Position numbers and translations under genes: made by a program | Origin: Forficula auricularia | Lineage: Eukaryota; Arthropoda; Insecta; Dermaptera; Forficulidae | DNA length: 64,000 nt | Assembly (NCBI GenBank): GCA_024734495.1 | Contig: JALMQS010000187.1 | Location: forward strand, 13,907,173-13,971,172 | Reading direction: 5' to 3' | Shown here: positions 41,635-53,215 of the stretch, piece after piece | Position numbering within the stretch: the first letter of the stretch is position 1 | Layout: each line of letters begins with the position of its first letter | Notes under the pieces: generated by a model | What the model was told of the DNA's origin: nothing | Databases searched by the model: none | What the model saw: only the letters and a program-made list of their open reading frames with translations

Positions 41635-41756
41635 AATTTATATTATTCAGAGTAATGGAAGCAGATGGTGACCACTATTGCCTAGAAAATAACATTGGCA
41701 ATGTTTAACAATATTTTCAAAGATATTAAAAATTATTTTACTCATCTTCATTTTTT

Positions 41757-42560
41757 TTAATGAAAATGATGAGAGAAGGAGTTACACCAAGAAGGTGCAA
41801 CCCCTAAAGGCCTGCGTTGGCCCCTCCATCGTGAAAAAGAAGAAGAAAGAATTTTATGGGTTGGGCGGGGGTCGAAGGTATCTGTGGATACGGGTCTTAA
41901 ATAGGTGAAGGTTATAAGTCGTGGGAAAGATGGTGGCAGGGAGCGAGTTCCAGTCTCTGGAGGTCATAGGGATAAAAGAGTTGGCGAAAGCGCTTGTTCG
42001 ATTTTTCTCCAATTTGACAGCGAATGGGTGCTGAGCGTTCGAAAACCGCGTGTTTCTCGCAAAGAGGGCTTTAGGGGGCATAATTGATTTCAGCTCGACT
42101 GAACAGACACCGTGATAGTATCTGTAGTACAGGGAAAGGGCAGAAACGGTTCTTCGGTGAGCCAGGGAGTCGAGTGAGTTGGTTAGAGCCGGGTCTCCTA
42201 TCAGTTTAATTGCTCGCTTCTGAATCGCATCCAGTGTAGCAAGAGAATGCTTGGAGGCACCCTCCACAGATGAGAGCCATATTCGAGACAGGGACGAATT
42301 TGAGCTTTATACAGTATAAGAAGTTGACTGGGAGTATAACAGCGTCTAGACCTAAATAGGAGACCAAGCTTGCGTGCTGCAGTTTTAGCAGTGGTTGATA
42401 TATGGTCATTCCATGAGAGTCAGACCCTAGAGTTACGCCTAGCATTGAAATTTTAGCTCATAGATTCTAATGAGTTTGAGATCGAATGATATGTTTGGGA
42501 GGTTTCTGTCGACGCGCCTAGAAATAAGGTAACACTGAGTTTTTTTCATTAATTCAGCAC
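41757..42560 (-). pseudogene. LINE reverse-transcriptase C-terminus and 3' UTR
   Basis: Minus strand: KKTQCYLISRRVDRNLPN near 42530, MLGVTLG, then a shifted frame LLFRSRRCYTPSQL and ICGG, then GASKHSLATLDAIQKRAIKL, LDSLAHRR, SRDWNSLP and LHLFKTRIHRYL to a stop near 41854. Typical jockey/CR1-like ORF2 end. A 3' UTR with GGTGTAACTCCTTCTCTC and an A run end it near 41757. Related fragments: 13745-14022, 59530-59720, 62166-62265. 5'-truncated, at least one frame shift. Confidence 0.88.
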
Positions 42561-42589
42561 CCAAGCTAGGATACCTATAATCTATGTAT

Positions 42590-42790
42590 ATAGTATTTAT
42601 AGTAGAGTCTCACTAATCCAGCACTTCAATAGACCAGCATCATCAGAAATCAGGCACCCTCCGCCCTCCATTTGGTATCCGTTTGTTCCCCATATCGGGT
42701 GAAATTTATTTTATTTTATTTATTATGAATTTTTCTATAAATCCAGTAATCTGAACATTCCAATAATTCGGCACCCCCTAGTTTGGGTCG
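42590..42790. repeat. Pogo/Tigger-like end fragment
   Basis: GTAGAGTCTCACTAATCCAG, AATTCGGCACCCCC and similar AATCCAGCA words resemble the ends of pogo-type elements. Only one end is visible and no TA-bounded element can be drawn. Confidence 0.45.
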
Positions 42791-44832
42791 AAAAAAACAT
42801 GAATTGATGAAGCACTTGCTGTGAACTTAGATAATAAATGAAAATTTCATAGCACAAATGTGATAGTCCCCTTAATTCTAGAAAGTCTTAAAAAATTTTG
42901 TAAGGGGTGAAGTTATAGGGGGGGGGGGGGGCTACAAAACTCTACATGGTTAAATGAAGCACTTTTAATCACCGTAGAACGTTGACATTTAAGTTGGTTA
43001 AAGAAGGTTCTCTCTTAACAACAATAAAAATCAAAAATCTTGCAAATTGTTTGATGAAACAAAGTTATGGAACGAGGATATGTAAGACATTCTATGTGGC
43101 TGAATGAGGTACTGTTAATCAAAACATGCTTCTATGAGGCACTTCCAAGAATCCTAGATACTTGATTGGAGCATAGAGTTTTTTTTAAGTTGTAATCAAT
43201 TTCGGACAACTAATAATCTCATCCAGGACGCATCCCACCAGGGCCACTCAACCAAAGGACCGAGATGTGAAAGCGTGCCAGAAGGCACTCCTCCTCCTAT
43301 CTTATAAAATTTGGAACTTACCAGACAAGTAAAAATGTTATATAAATTTCAAAGAAAATTTCATTAAATCTAAATTTCTTAAATTTTTATATAAGCACCT
43401 TCTAAAAAAAGATCGAAATGTATAATATTTTTCTAATTTAAAAATTACACAGGCTAACAAGAAAATGTTTGTAAAAACTTTTGAACAATTTTCCTTAATC
43501 TTATGTATCTTTGGATGCTGATTTGCTGTATCAGTTTTTATCTATCACTCGAATTTTCTGCAATATAAGATCGATTATATATTTTAAAAAATGGGAAAAT
43601 TTTAAATATAAAAATTAAATTTTTTATTAAGTTAGTAGAATTTTAACTTACAATAATATTAAGTTACTAAATTGCAAATATTAGTTTTTCTCTTAAGGAG
43701 CCATAGTTTTTTGAACCAATGTAGATCCCTTGCTCTGCTGTCCCATCTCCACATGTAAAAAAAATGAAACTTTGTAAATCCATTTTGTTGACCAAGGAGC
43801 GAGGAGACGACTTCTAAATCCAATCATGAACTGTATCGTTAATTTTCTGTAAAATTATATTAAGATTTTCCTAAGTTTCTTTCATATGGACTGAATGAGC
43901 AACAGGCACTGAAGCATAAATATTTCCATTATGTTCCAAAATGTGAGAAATTGATGGGTGATACGACTTTTTTATTATTATTTTCGGATCAGCACACCAA
44001 ATAAGATAGGAATTAGTTAAAATTATTTAAAAAGTTTTTTCATCGTTGGCTTGCATTATTTATTAAATTTATTTCAAGAATATAAATAAATATATTCTAT
44101 GGGGTTAGTCTAATTATTGAAAAATGCACATGATATAATTTTTTATTTAATTAATACCTAAAATGAATATTGATGCAAATCGTCGTAGTTTTATTTTATT
44201 TTTTTGAATATTATGATTCGATTCTGAATTTAATTATTTTTGCTTTTCAAACGATTTATTGAAAATAAATGACATATGTATACAGAGTGATTTTTATTTA
44301 TTTATTTTTTATTCTTTTCCCAATAGAAATAGCGCCAGCTCTATGTTTGATTTTTCAGAGTATTTACTTTCTCACTCGCGATGCATTGAAATTTTAATAA
44401 GTATTGGATTAAATGAGTTTTCGATTTAAACAACTAGAATTAGGCCTCTCAGCATACACAATGTTTCGACACGATAATCCTCCCTAATGTCTTAATAGAT
44501 TATCGTAAAAACAAGGTAATCTGTAAATAAGTTAGATTTAATCAAATTTTAAGAATGTAATTTGTTTTGTAATTCAACAAAATGTAAATCATGGAAAAAA
44601 TTGGAAATAAATTAAACTTTTTCAAGACTTAGTGAATAGGTTGTGTGTGAAAGGGAATTTTATCCAATTTTTAACATTTATTTCTCTTAAAAAGAAACTT
44701 TATGTCGGCGGCGTTTTATTCCTTTTTCATAGCCTAAATGATTTCGTTTATAAGATAAGTTATGACCCAAAGATAGCTCTTGTCCGAAATCGAACTTGAA
44801 TTTGAATTATTTTTCATTTAGAGCTTTATAAC
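42791..44832. other. Unassigned AT-rich sequence
   Basis: Contains a G14 run at about 42919. No gene or repeat ends recognised in about 2 kb. Confidence 0.35.
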
Positions 44833-44834
44833 TA

Positions 44835-45364
44835 CAGTGGGTGGCCAAAGTATTATACTCAAATGATTTTTATCAAGTAAATTTATTTTATTCAAACTTT
44901 TCAAAAAATATAGTAGTAATCTAGTCTAATAACCCTTTGGGACTGGCCTGGCAACTCGCCAGACCTCAACCCGATCGAAAATGTATGGACGGCCCTAAAA
45001 AAAGAAATTTTGCAAAGATAAAATAATTACTAATAGAAAATATTATTAAAGCATGGCACAATACACCTGCAATTCAAGAAATAGCCAAAAAATGCATTGC
45101 CAGCCAGCATGCCGCAGCGCATACAAAATGTGATTGCTCGAAATGGAGTATTCACTAAGTATGGAAATTGTATATTGAATTGTATTTGTATTATTGAATT
45201 TGTATTTTCCTAAGCTAATAAACCTATAAAGTTTACAATCGAAGCGATATTATTAGTTTAATAGTAAGCTAAATCCTTAAAAACGTATGAAAAATATAAT
45301 TTTTCAAATGAGGTATAATAATTTGGCCTTCTAAATGAGCATAATAATTTGGCTACCCATTCAG
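44835..45364 (+). mobile_element. Internally deleted Tc1/Tc3-like element
   Basis: Bounded by TA (44833-44834 and 45365-45366). Left CAGTGGGTGGCCAAAGTATT, right the inverse of CTGAATGGGTAGCCAAATTA. 530 bp; holds only the C-terminal end of a transposase. Confidence 0.85.
44945..45157 (+). pseudogene. Tc1/Tc3-like transposase C-terminal fragment
   Basis: DWPGNSPDLNPIENVWTALK, the conserved block holding the catalytic Glu of DD34E enzymes, then after stops and shifts IENIIKAWHNTPAIQEIAKK and RIQNVIARNGVFTKY. The first two catalytic Asp lie in the deleted part. Confidence 0.85.
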
Positions 45365-45366
45365 TA

Positions 45367-45720
45367 ATTCTATTTGTTCCCCGAATAAGAAAAATATTGA
45401 ATTATAAAATATAAATAAATAACTGTACAAAACTTAAAATCCTCAAAATGTAGTCTGAATTTCAACTTGATTTATGACGTTGGTGCACCAGTATTTAGGC
45501 AACACATTGCGCGGAGAAGAATGAAAGCTGCGTAAGAGCTAGGCGAGTCCAGTCGTTGATTTAATGCTCCAGAGCTTATGTATGGCATTTAAGCCAACAG
45601 GTATGTATGAAAAGATAATTTTTTCATATGTTTTAAATAGGTAAAATAGAAAAGATAGAGTTTACCATATAAACATTTGAGTTTTCATGATTTGATGCTT
45701 TATTAATGTGATTTTGCTTT
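45367..45720. other. Unassigned sequence
   Basis: Nothing recognised between the Tc1-like element and the Helentron-like fragment. Confidence 0.35.
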
Positions 45721-45722
45721 TT

Positions 45723-46090
45723 ACTTTAAACAAAGTATTGTAATCGATCTCGCGGCAAGCGAAAGGGTAAAGAGACAGAACCCATGGTCTCAATTAAAGT
45801 CACAAATTGTAGTATTCAATCAGGTTGAATTTTAGTAAGTGAAGGTTTTCCCAAAAATTACATGGGGTCTCGTCCAGAGGCCAAAAAGTGGAATTTTTCA
45901 TTTAGTCCGTGCCGATGGATGGATGGATATTACCCTATTTCCCGACGATGATTTTTTCCCCACTGTTCAACCAATTGAAGTGAAATTGAAAACCTATCAT
46001 TACTTTCTACATATCGGCTCCAAAACATTAGTACTTTATTCTAGTATTTTTAACCATGAATCACAAAACGAAAGAAAACCTTAACCAATT
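45723..46090 (+). mobile_element. Helentron-like element, 5' part only
   Basis: Starts ACTTTAAACAAAGTATTG (an internal deletion removes the usual ATCCAATGCGAAGCATGG), then TCGCGGCAAGCG, GGTCTCGTCCAGAGGCC and GATGGATGGATG as in copies A-C. Array and 3' hairpin absent. The open frame at 45839-46084 is an artefact of this repeat. Confidence 0.7.
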
Positions 46091-46131
46091 GTTCCAAATT
46101 CAAATCAATTAAATAAATGTATTTAATAGTC

Positions 46132-46350
46132 TTTTTTTTATTTATTTAATGTCACTGGGAACAAAGCCCATTTAGACAGCACATAAGTAAAGTGTTAGTA
46201 GGGTTAGTGAGGGAGCCGAGTTTTTAGCCGGTAGAAATTTTTATTTGCCAGCCAGGATCAAACCCCGGCCTTCGGCTCCAATATCGTCATAACGGATCGA
46301 TGCCGAAGCGGGGCCAGCGCGTTAGCCGGCTCGACTAACCCGACTCCCCC
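46132..46350 (-). mobile_element. tRNA-derived SINE, family A, copy 3
   Basis: Perfect 13-bp direct repeats GTATTTAATAGTC at 46119-46131 and 46351-46363. Same body as copy 2; the box B region reads GGGGTTTGATCCTGG on the minus strand, one change from the consensus. Confidence 0.92.
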
Positions 46351-46363
46351 GTATTTAATAGTC

Positions 46364-47175
46364 AATTATTTAGAAAGACTAAAAATGCAGTGGTCGCAAT
46401 CGACAAGATCGATGAACGAAAAAGGCTTAAACTTTATTTCCACTTATTCCGATAACACACGGAAACATAATCCCAAAACAATTGGACAAATGATTTAAAC
46501 GAAAGGTTGGTTAATCGAATTAATGTTGTAAGGGGAAAATAACTCGCTGTCTCAATTTCGATATATTCTAATTTGAAATTGAGGGGCGGATCCCCTCTCC
46601 TCAACCAAGCAAGCGGACTTAGGACCAGAAGAGAGAGATCAGGAGGACTCATGCCTCAGCCATCAAGCAGGCAAGACTTGATATATCTTTTTTAAATGAA
46701 ACAAGGATACATCATTTATTTTTTTGAAGATTTTTTTATGGGCGATATTATTTGCAACCTATACTATTTGCCTTTGGCCATTTTTCGGATTGTCACCAAG
46801 AAGTTTGGGCCCCGAAACCACTCAAGGGACCCCGACTGAAGAAGATTCCTTGGAGAACTGGACACACCATTTTGTTGCCAGATAATTGTTTGGGCTATTT
46901 TTGTCTATTTTTTCCTTTTTTAGAGTAATAGTTTTTTTTTTTTTTTTTTTTTGTTAAATTTCACTAATAACATTTTTGTAATTTTTAATTCAAATGTTTT
47001 TTTATCTCTCCAATTCGCTTTATTTAGTAAAATTTAATTTTCAAGTATTTTTTTGGTTATAATCATATTTTTCAACAAACGCTCCAATTAATATTTAATT
47101 TAATTTTTTTTCTTTTACCCTAGACAACAACTTTGACTATTTAATTATTTTTTTATTTATTCATATTTATAACTA
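46364..47175. other. Unassigned, with a GC-richer patch and a T run
   Basis: 46570-46680 and 46790-46870 are less AT-rich but give no recognisable protein. A T run of about 22 lies at 46931-46952. Confidence 0.35.
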
Positions 47176-47177
47176 TA

Positions 47178-48685
47178 CGAGCCCTGTCCCATCTCAATTG
47201 GCCCACCAATATTTTTTCTTTTTAAATAAAATTATGGTAATTCACAGTAAATTTAATTTAAATATTTATTTTTATTATCATTTGGAACAACATTTTAAAC
47301 AATTTAAAACATTTTATTGTAACATTTAATTTAAAATTATTTTTTAATTGTTAAAAACAAGGAAAACATACAAAATTCAAAACCTTTACCACTGTGTGAC
47401 GTCGCCTTTATTTTTAATTACGGTTTGAATTCTTTTGGGCAACGCACTTATTAAGTTTTGACACTCATCTTGAGTGAAAGTATGCCAAATATTTTGAAGT
47501 TTGTGTTTTAATTCGACTACGTTTCTAGCTGGTTGTATTCGTAATAGCTTTTTCATTGTGTGCCAAAGAGTTTTTATTGGTGACAAGTCAGGACTGTTTG
47601 CCACCCACTCCAAAAGTAGAACATTATGATCAGAAAGCCATTTTAAATATTTTCTTGATGTATGGCAGGCCGCCCCGTCTTGTTGGAACACAAAATTATT
47701 ATTAATCTGCAATGCATCTGCCATTGTTGGAAGTAACGATTTTTTTAAATCTCTAAATATTTATTGGTGTTTAAAATTCCATCAATAAAGTGAAGTTTTC
47801 CAACACCTCTAGCAGACATTGAACCCCATACTATAACTGAAGCAAGAAATTTTACTTTTTTAAACAATCTGAATTGAAAGCTTCATTTTTCTGACGAATA
47901 GCTCTGCTTCGATTGTCCACAACACAAACTTCAAAGCGAGACTCATCACTCCAATGGACACTATTACATTCATCACTCGTCCAATTAATTTCACTTTTAG
48001 CCCATTTAAGCAGGTTTTTCTTTTGTTTTAATGTCAAGAGTGGCTTTTCTTTCGCCTAAAAAAAATTAGTAAAATTACAAAAATAAATTGGAATAAGTAA
48101 GTTTTAAAACCTAACTTAAGGGCTTCTCTATGGCACGTGGATCTTAAAACACTACGCCCCACAGCATCGCTCCAAAGAACAGATAATTCACCATAGTTCT
48201 AACGCCTGTTTTTTCTAATAATCTTCTTCAATGCCCGTCTTTCAGCATCTGATATTTTGGATTTCGACGCATACAGAGGTTTTGTATCTATTGTACCCGT
48301 TGTTTTATAAATTGATAATAATTGAGCGAAATTTTTCATCAACAACCTCTCCACGAGTCATTTTTACTATTAATAAACAAAACAAACTTTCTTTTTGTTG
48401 GAAAAAGGCAAAGCCTACTTGATTATTTCACATATTCAAAAATTCTTTAAAAAAAAATAATAAATTCGTGAAAAGCAAAGAAATATTTTTTATATATAAA
48501 ATATATTTTTAACAATTAAAAAATAATTTTAAGTTAAATGTTACAATAAAATGTTTTTAAATTGTATAAAATGTTGTTCCAAATGATAATAAAAATAAAC
48601 ATTTAAATTAAATGTACCGTGAATTAGCATAATTTTATTTAAAAAGAAAAATATTGCTGTGCCAATTGAGATGGGTCGGGGCTCG
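47178..48685 (-). mobile_element. Tc1-like DNA transposon, copy 2
   Basis: TA on both sides (47176-47177 and 48686-48687). Ends CGAGCCCTGTCCCATCTC and, inverted, CGAGCCCCGACCCATCTC. Same family as 974-2404, but about 48310-48490 is replaced by unrelated AT-rich sequence where copy 1 codes the N-terminal DNA-binding domain. Confidence 0.92.
47386..48290 (-). pseudogene. Tc1-like transposase, inactive (copy 2)
   Basis: Catalytic part 47852-48037 keeps WSDESRFEV (first Asp). C-terminal part 47386-47724 keeps the second Asp in FQQDGAACHTS, but the third catalytic residue is changed: SPDLSPIKTLW has Lys instead of Glu. Spacing of 34 residues between positions two and three marks the DD34E class. 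A frame break separates the parts near 47730-47850, and the N-terminus is missing. Confidence 0.9.
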
Positions 48686-48699
48686 TAGTATATAGTCTG

Positions 48700-49280
48700 T
48701 TTCGCATTTTGGTTGGGAAAGAGAGAACTTGCATCCGGAAATCGAAATTGCGAAGCAGATAGGACAGCTCTAAAGTTGCTCCCTCATTCAATCAAAAAAA
48801 TCTTTCAGCCGATTTTTAGAAGTTATGCAACTTCTCATTTCCCAAACTTCAGAAACTAAACCCCGATTTAGATCGCTGCAATGTATTAAGCATTCAAAAA
48901 GAGACCAAGTGTCTCAGAGGCCGACTTTAATCAAAAGAGGTAACTAAGCATGTTGCTAGCCAGCCCCGGCTGGTGGTGCGTAGGGATTGAATCCGGAGAA
49001 CCAGATCCGGTAATCCGGCGGATTCGGCATCATTTTCCAAATGTAACTTTTTATAATAATTTAAAATAAGTATCTTAAAAATAAGAAGTTTTAAACTCCT
49101 TATTGTGATTATATTGCGATTGATTATACAGAATAATAATTATTGTAATAGTTTCAAGAAAAAGACAGCTAGAGTGCCTAAATTACACAATTCTTGTGAT
49201 CTCATTCGATTAAGATTGTTTTAGTTTGATTTAATATAAGTCACTAACATATTTAACTGGCTGTCAATATCTTATCTTAT
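48700..49280. other. Unassigned, with a box-B-like word
   Basis: GGGATTGAATCC at about 48981 and nearby GC-rich words could be a degraded tRNA-type repeat. GATCCGGTAATCCGGCGGAT at 49005 recurs in part at 49938-49960. Confidence 0.35.
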
Positions 49281-49289
49281 TATTGGCTA

Positions 49290-49735
49290 AAATAGAAGTA
49301 CCGGAAGTTGATGTTTACGTACGCAAGAATGTACCCTCCTCCCACCCTGTGTTTCGCAACCATAAATCTCAGAGCTACGAAATTCGGAACTTTAACTTAA
49401 TATAGGCTAGAAGGAGTACAGCAAGCTTTTGGTTGAAATCAGAATACTGGAAGTTGACATTTACATGAAAGATTTTTTTCTATCTCTAAAACAGCACTAA
49501 CGATTTTTTTTAAAATTGGTTTACTTATCAAGTGTCATGAGTTATTAGTCGTATATAGATTTTAATACGATCGAAATAAAGGAAGGTGGTGTAAATTAGG
49601 AGTGTCGTAAAATAATATTTTTTAATCATTCATATATCGTCTTCGGTAAGTCGCAGACCCTTGAAATTTGAAACTTAAGCTATTTAGAGGCAAAAAGTTA
49701 CCGAGCATCGCTCGGTGCTCCAGGTACTTTTTACT
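49290..49735 (+). mobile_element. Helitron-like family, copy with 3' hairpin
   Basis: Body words as at 13200-13450 and 19750-20060 (GAGCTACGAAATTC, GGAGTGTCGTAAAATAAT, CTTAAGCTATTTAGAGG). The 3' end is GTTACCGAGCATCGCTCGGT then GCTCCAGGTA and CTTT in place of CTRR. 5' end not defined. Confidence 0.65.
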
Positions 49736-50155
49736 AATATAAAAATTACAATTTAACAAGTAACAATATACTAGGTTGTTATTGTTAATTCCAGACTGTA
49801 GATTATTACAGTTCAAATAAAATTTATTTCATGAGAAATAAACGTTTTTTTATAAACTTTGTAATATACACTAAATTGAATATCTTTTATATAGCTGATT
49901 TCAGAATGAAAAGGCAAAATAAGTTTGATGTGGTCAATCCGGTCGGATTATACCGGATTGTGAAATTGATGGCGGATTGCAATCCCTAATGGTGTGACGT
50001 TTTCACAAGAAGTGAAACTGAATGAAGGTGGCGTTAACACTCTCTTCTTTCTATAACCTGGGTATAAACTTTAACATATAGCTGTAAGATCTTCTTACAA
50101 CTTTATCATTAAAATAAATACAGGAGTTTTTAAAGGGTTATAGTAGTGTTTCACA
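49736..50155. other. Unassigned sequence
   Basis: Nothing recognised apart from GGATTATACCGGATTGTG near 49942, which resembles 49005-49024. Confidence 0.35.
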
Positions 50156-50545
50156 AGTAAAAATAAAAATTAACAAAATTAAAAATTCTTTCAATTATTT
50201 TTTGGAGTTTTATTTTAAATAATCTATACATATTTCGAGTTTTTAGTCTGAGATGGGCTAAAAACCCGAAATATGTATAGAGTATTTAAAATAAAACTCC
50301 AAAAATATAATTGAAATATTTTTTTAATTTTTATTTTTACTTATGAAGAACCTGAGATGGCTAATTTTTAATTGTTTTAATTTTTATTTTTACTTGTGAA
50401 AAGCCTGAGATGGGCTAAAAACCCGAAATATGTATAGAGTATTTAAAATAAAACTCCAAAAATATAATTGAAAGAATTTTTTAATTTTTTTAATTTTAAT
50501 TTTTTCTTGTAAAACACCACTATAACCCGTTAAAAACTCCTGTGT
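50156..50545. mobile_element. PLE-like palindrome with repeated hammerhead-like cores
   Basis: Left arm 50156-50245 is inverse to 50250-50345, and a second copy of the core and right arm follows at 50400-50520. CTGAGATGGGCTAAAAACCCGAAA (given in two parts: CTGAGAT and GGGCTAAAAACCC plus GAAA) appears at 50248 and 50405. Ends with ACCAACACCGC, the PLE-type end word. Confidence 0.65.
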
Positions 50546-50559
50546 TTAATATATTTCAC

Positions 50560-52010
50560 TATAAACCAACACCGCTTTCCCTAAATGTTATTAAAATAAA
50601 TAATTACAAGACGCTATATGATTAGTAATTTTAGAGCACCTTCGAAAACCGTTGAATTGAACATGCCAGCATCGTCACGGTAATAAGTAAATAAATAAAA
50701 TTTATTCGAATGATGGATGTCTCAATTTCTTATTTACTACCTATTTATTTATATGCTCGTCCTTCTCTATATTCTCTCCACTTCTCTTCTGAGATTTTTT
50801 TATTGCTCAAGGGTTGTTCCATGTCCCTCTCGAGGAGTCTGATTGCTTATTTGAGATTTGTGGCTACCAAAAGAACATCTTTTGCTATTTCTTTACGAGA
50901 AGATTCTAAATTATAAGCAAGGGTGGATTTAGGGGGGGAGGCTAGTGGGGATATATCCAAAGGAGAAAATTTTATGGAAAAATACCAAAGGCACAATCCC
51001 CTTACTTTTGAAATTAATAAATATCATCAAATATATTTAAGTTATTTATTTATAGAATTGGCCGATTGCCTAATTCAATTACAAATATTGTTTCGATAAT
51101 ATAATTATCTGTTGTTAAAGTTTAAATTTATATAACTGTATTTAATAAGTAAAACCAAAGATTGTTAAACACCTTGTTATTTAATATACAAAGATTGTTA
51201 ACACATTGTTATACATATATACAAAACCCGTTTGAAATAAAATAATATTTCAAACAACAAACATTTAATATTTTATTTATTTTTGCCTTAAAAGAGCAAA
51301 GTGTTAACTGGCGAATTTTCCAGCCAGCACAAAATTAAGACTGTATATGTAACTGGAAAAGTTTATTCTAAGGAGTAACTATACTTCGGAGACCTCTCTT
51401 TACTATCTAATAGATATTTAATTCAGTAAGCAAGCCTTTTGGCGGCCCTAGTTGAATTTTTATAAATGATTTAATTTAGGAATAATAATATTTCCACTTT
51501 TGAAACGAAGAGGTTAACTTATTAAAATAATGACAACCCAGCGTTTTAAACATGGTGCTTAATCGTTGAGAAATAGAATAAAAACAAATTTTAAGGGTCT
51601 TTTTAAAGAATATTTGAACCTATACCTGCAAACTATGCCCGACTTTTTACTCTCACTATATGATAGATATTTGCAATTCACATCATAATATATTTAGCTC
51701 TGTTTAAAATTCGAATAACAAAATCACTAATTTACACTTTGTTAAGTTGATTTGTATTATTTTACTATGATGTTATAACCCCAGAGGGAGAAGTTGTAAT
51801 TACGAAGGAAAAAATGCAGATTTTTGTATATATTTATACATGTATTAATTTCCTCTGAAACATTTTCGCCTCAGAATGGTAGACTAATCACATTCACTCA
51901 CAAAAAATTGCCAAATGATCAAAATTTTCAATTGTTTCTTAATTTTATTTCACGTATATAGATTTAAGGATAATATTTTAAACACAAATTTTGTTTCTTA
52001 ATTGAAAAGT
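50560..52010. other. Unassigned AT-rich sequence with a weak element end
   Basis: GGGTGGATTTAGGGGGGGAGG at about 50924 (G-rich) resembles a hAT-type end but no partner was found. No coding sequence is supported. Confidence 0.35.
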
Positions 52011-52011
52011 T

Positions 52012-52265
52012 TTTGTTTTGCCGAGAGTAGCAGAGTTGTTGATTCACAAAGAGAAACAAAGAGGTTGTCCTCTGCTTGATGCAAATAAACATACACACAT
52101 ATATATCGAGATGATATATCTGTATATATATTATTTATTTGTTTGAAACTATAGTTTCGAAGACTTGGTCTTCATCATCAGTCTTTCTTCAATTATAAAT
52201 GTTTTTTCATGGAGTCAATATCATATGGATATTGAAAACTTGGTGTTCCTTCGTCACTGGTGGTC
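52012..52265 (-). mobile_element. PLE-like family 2 fragment with hammerhead-like motif
   Basis: Nearly identical to 4430-4660: tail GCCGAGAGTAGCAGAG, arm with GAGATGATATATCTG, then the motif at 52147-52181 and GGAGTCAATATCATATGG. The second arm is missing, so this is a one-sided copy that runs into different sequence at about 52240. Confidence 0.75.
52147..52181 (-). ncRNA. Hammerhead-ribozyme-like motif (family 2), GUU triplet
   Basis: Same core as 4575-4609 on the minus strand, but the cleavage triplet is GTT instead of GTC (GAAACTATAGTT). Stem II GAAGAC/GTCTTC is intact. Confidence 0.55.
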
Positions 52266-52302
52266 GGCTAGGAACTAATAAAGCTTTACTAGTTCGTTAA
52301 TA

Positions 52303-52585
52303 GAGTAAAGGTGTGTAGTTTCACAGTGAATGAAATAAAACTCAAAGAGGTTTATACAAACTCAATATATTTAGGATTATTAGTCCGTCATCAGGAGTTT
52401 ACAAGTTAATACTAATAATAATTGAATTGGTTCAATTATTATTAGTATTAACTTGTAAACTCCTGATGATGGACTAATAATCCGAAATATATTGAGTTTG
52501 TATAAACCTCTTTGAGTTTTATTTCATTCACTGTGAAACTACACACCCTTTACTCTATTAACTAACATCATGTTTCACCTAAAAC
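52303..52585. mobile_element. PLE-like palindrome, third family
   Basis: Arms 52303-52425 and 52432-52553 are near-perfect inverse copies (GTGTAGTTTCACAGTG and its inverse). Right arm carries CTGATGA (52463), T, GGACTAATAATCC, GAAA; in the left arm the GAAA is changed to TAAA. Followed by ATGTTTCACCTAAAACC, the PLE-type end. Confidence 0.7.
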
Positions 52586-52604
52586 CTACTCCACTTTCCA
52601 GTAA

Positions 52605-52750
52605 AACTTTACTAGTTCTCTTGTATAACTCAAAAATTGAAAATGTAATTTTTATAAAAAAATTTATTATCTTAGACATGTTTCGGGTCTATTTGAACCC
52701 ATCTTCAGTTTTACATTTTCAATTTTTTAGTTATACAAGATTGAAGAGGA
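52605..52750 (-). mobile_element. PLE-like palindrome, fourth family
   Basis: Arms CTTGTATAACTCAAAAATTG (52620) and its inverse ending at 52740. On the minus strand CTGAAGA (52708-52702), T, GGGTTCAAATAGACCC, GAAACATGTC. Confidence 0.65.
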
Positions 52751-52754
52751 GAAT

Positions 52755-53213
52755 AGTTAATTGAGTTATTTAAATTTTGTAAATAACATTTTTTAGCAAA
52801 TTTTATTTTTATTTTTTATTTAGGAGAGAGGTGCCAAAGCACGAGTTTGGAATCTGCCTAGGCCGCCTAAAATTCTCAGGTCAGCCCTGCAGGAATGTTA
52901 ACAGAAGAGGTATTGAACTAATCGATTTAAAAATGTTTTTATATAAAGCCCGGAACTATTTTGAAGTCGATTATCAAAGTATTTGCGAGCTTTGAGTCAA
53001 GTTTAGAGGTCGTGATCTGGAATTCGATCTGTGAACACAAGCAGAATAGGAAAACATTGATCCCTTTCTCGGAAGCATCCATATTCTTTAGTCATTACTT
53101 TGAAAAATAAAGAAGTTTCTCAAAAGACGTTTAATTCTACAGTAATTGATTTTTTTTCTTTTTCTAATTAGAATCGAAAAATGAAACAATTAGTACCCAA
53201 GGCTTAAATCAAA
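52755..53213. other. Unassigned; possible element end near 52850
   Basis: CTAGGCCGCCTAAAATTCTC and CAGCCCTGC at 52859-52890 look like a MITE end; its partner is not clear. Nothing else recognised. Confidence 0.35.
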
Positions 53214-53215
53214 TA

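Noticed and set aside
45839..46084. 81-codon open frame
   Set aside because: Lies fully within the 5' part of a Helentron-like repeat that is non-coding in its other copies.
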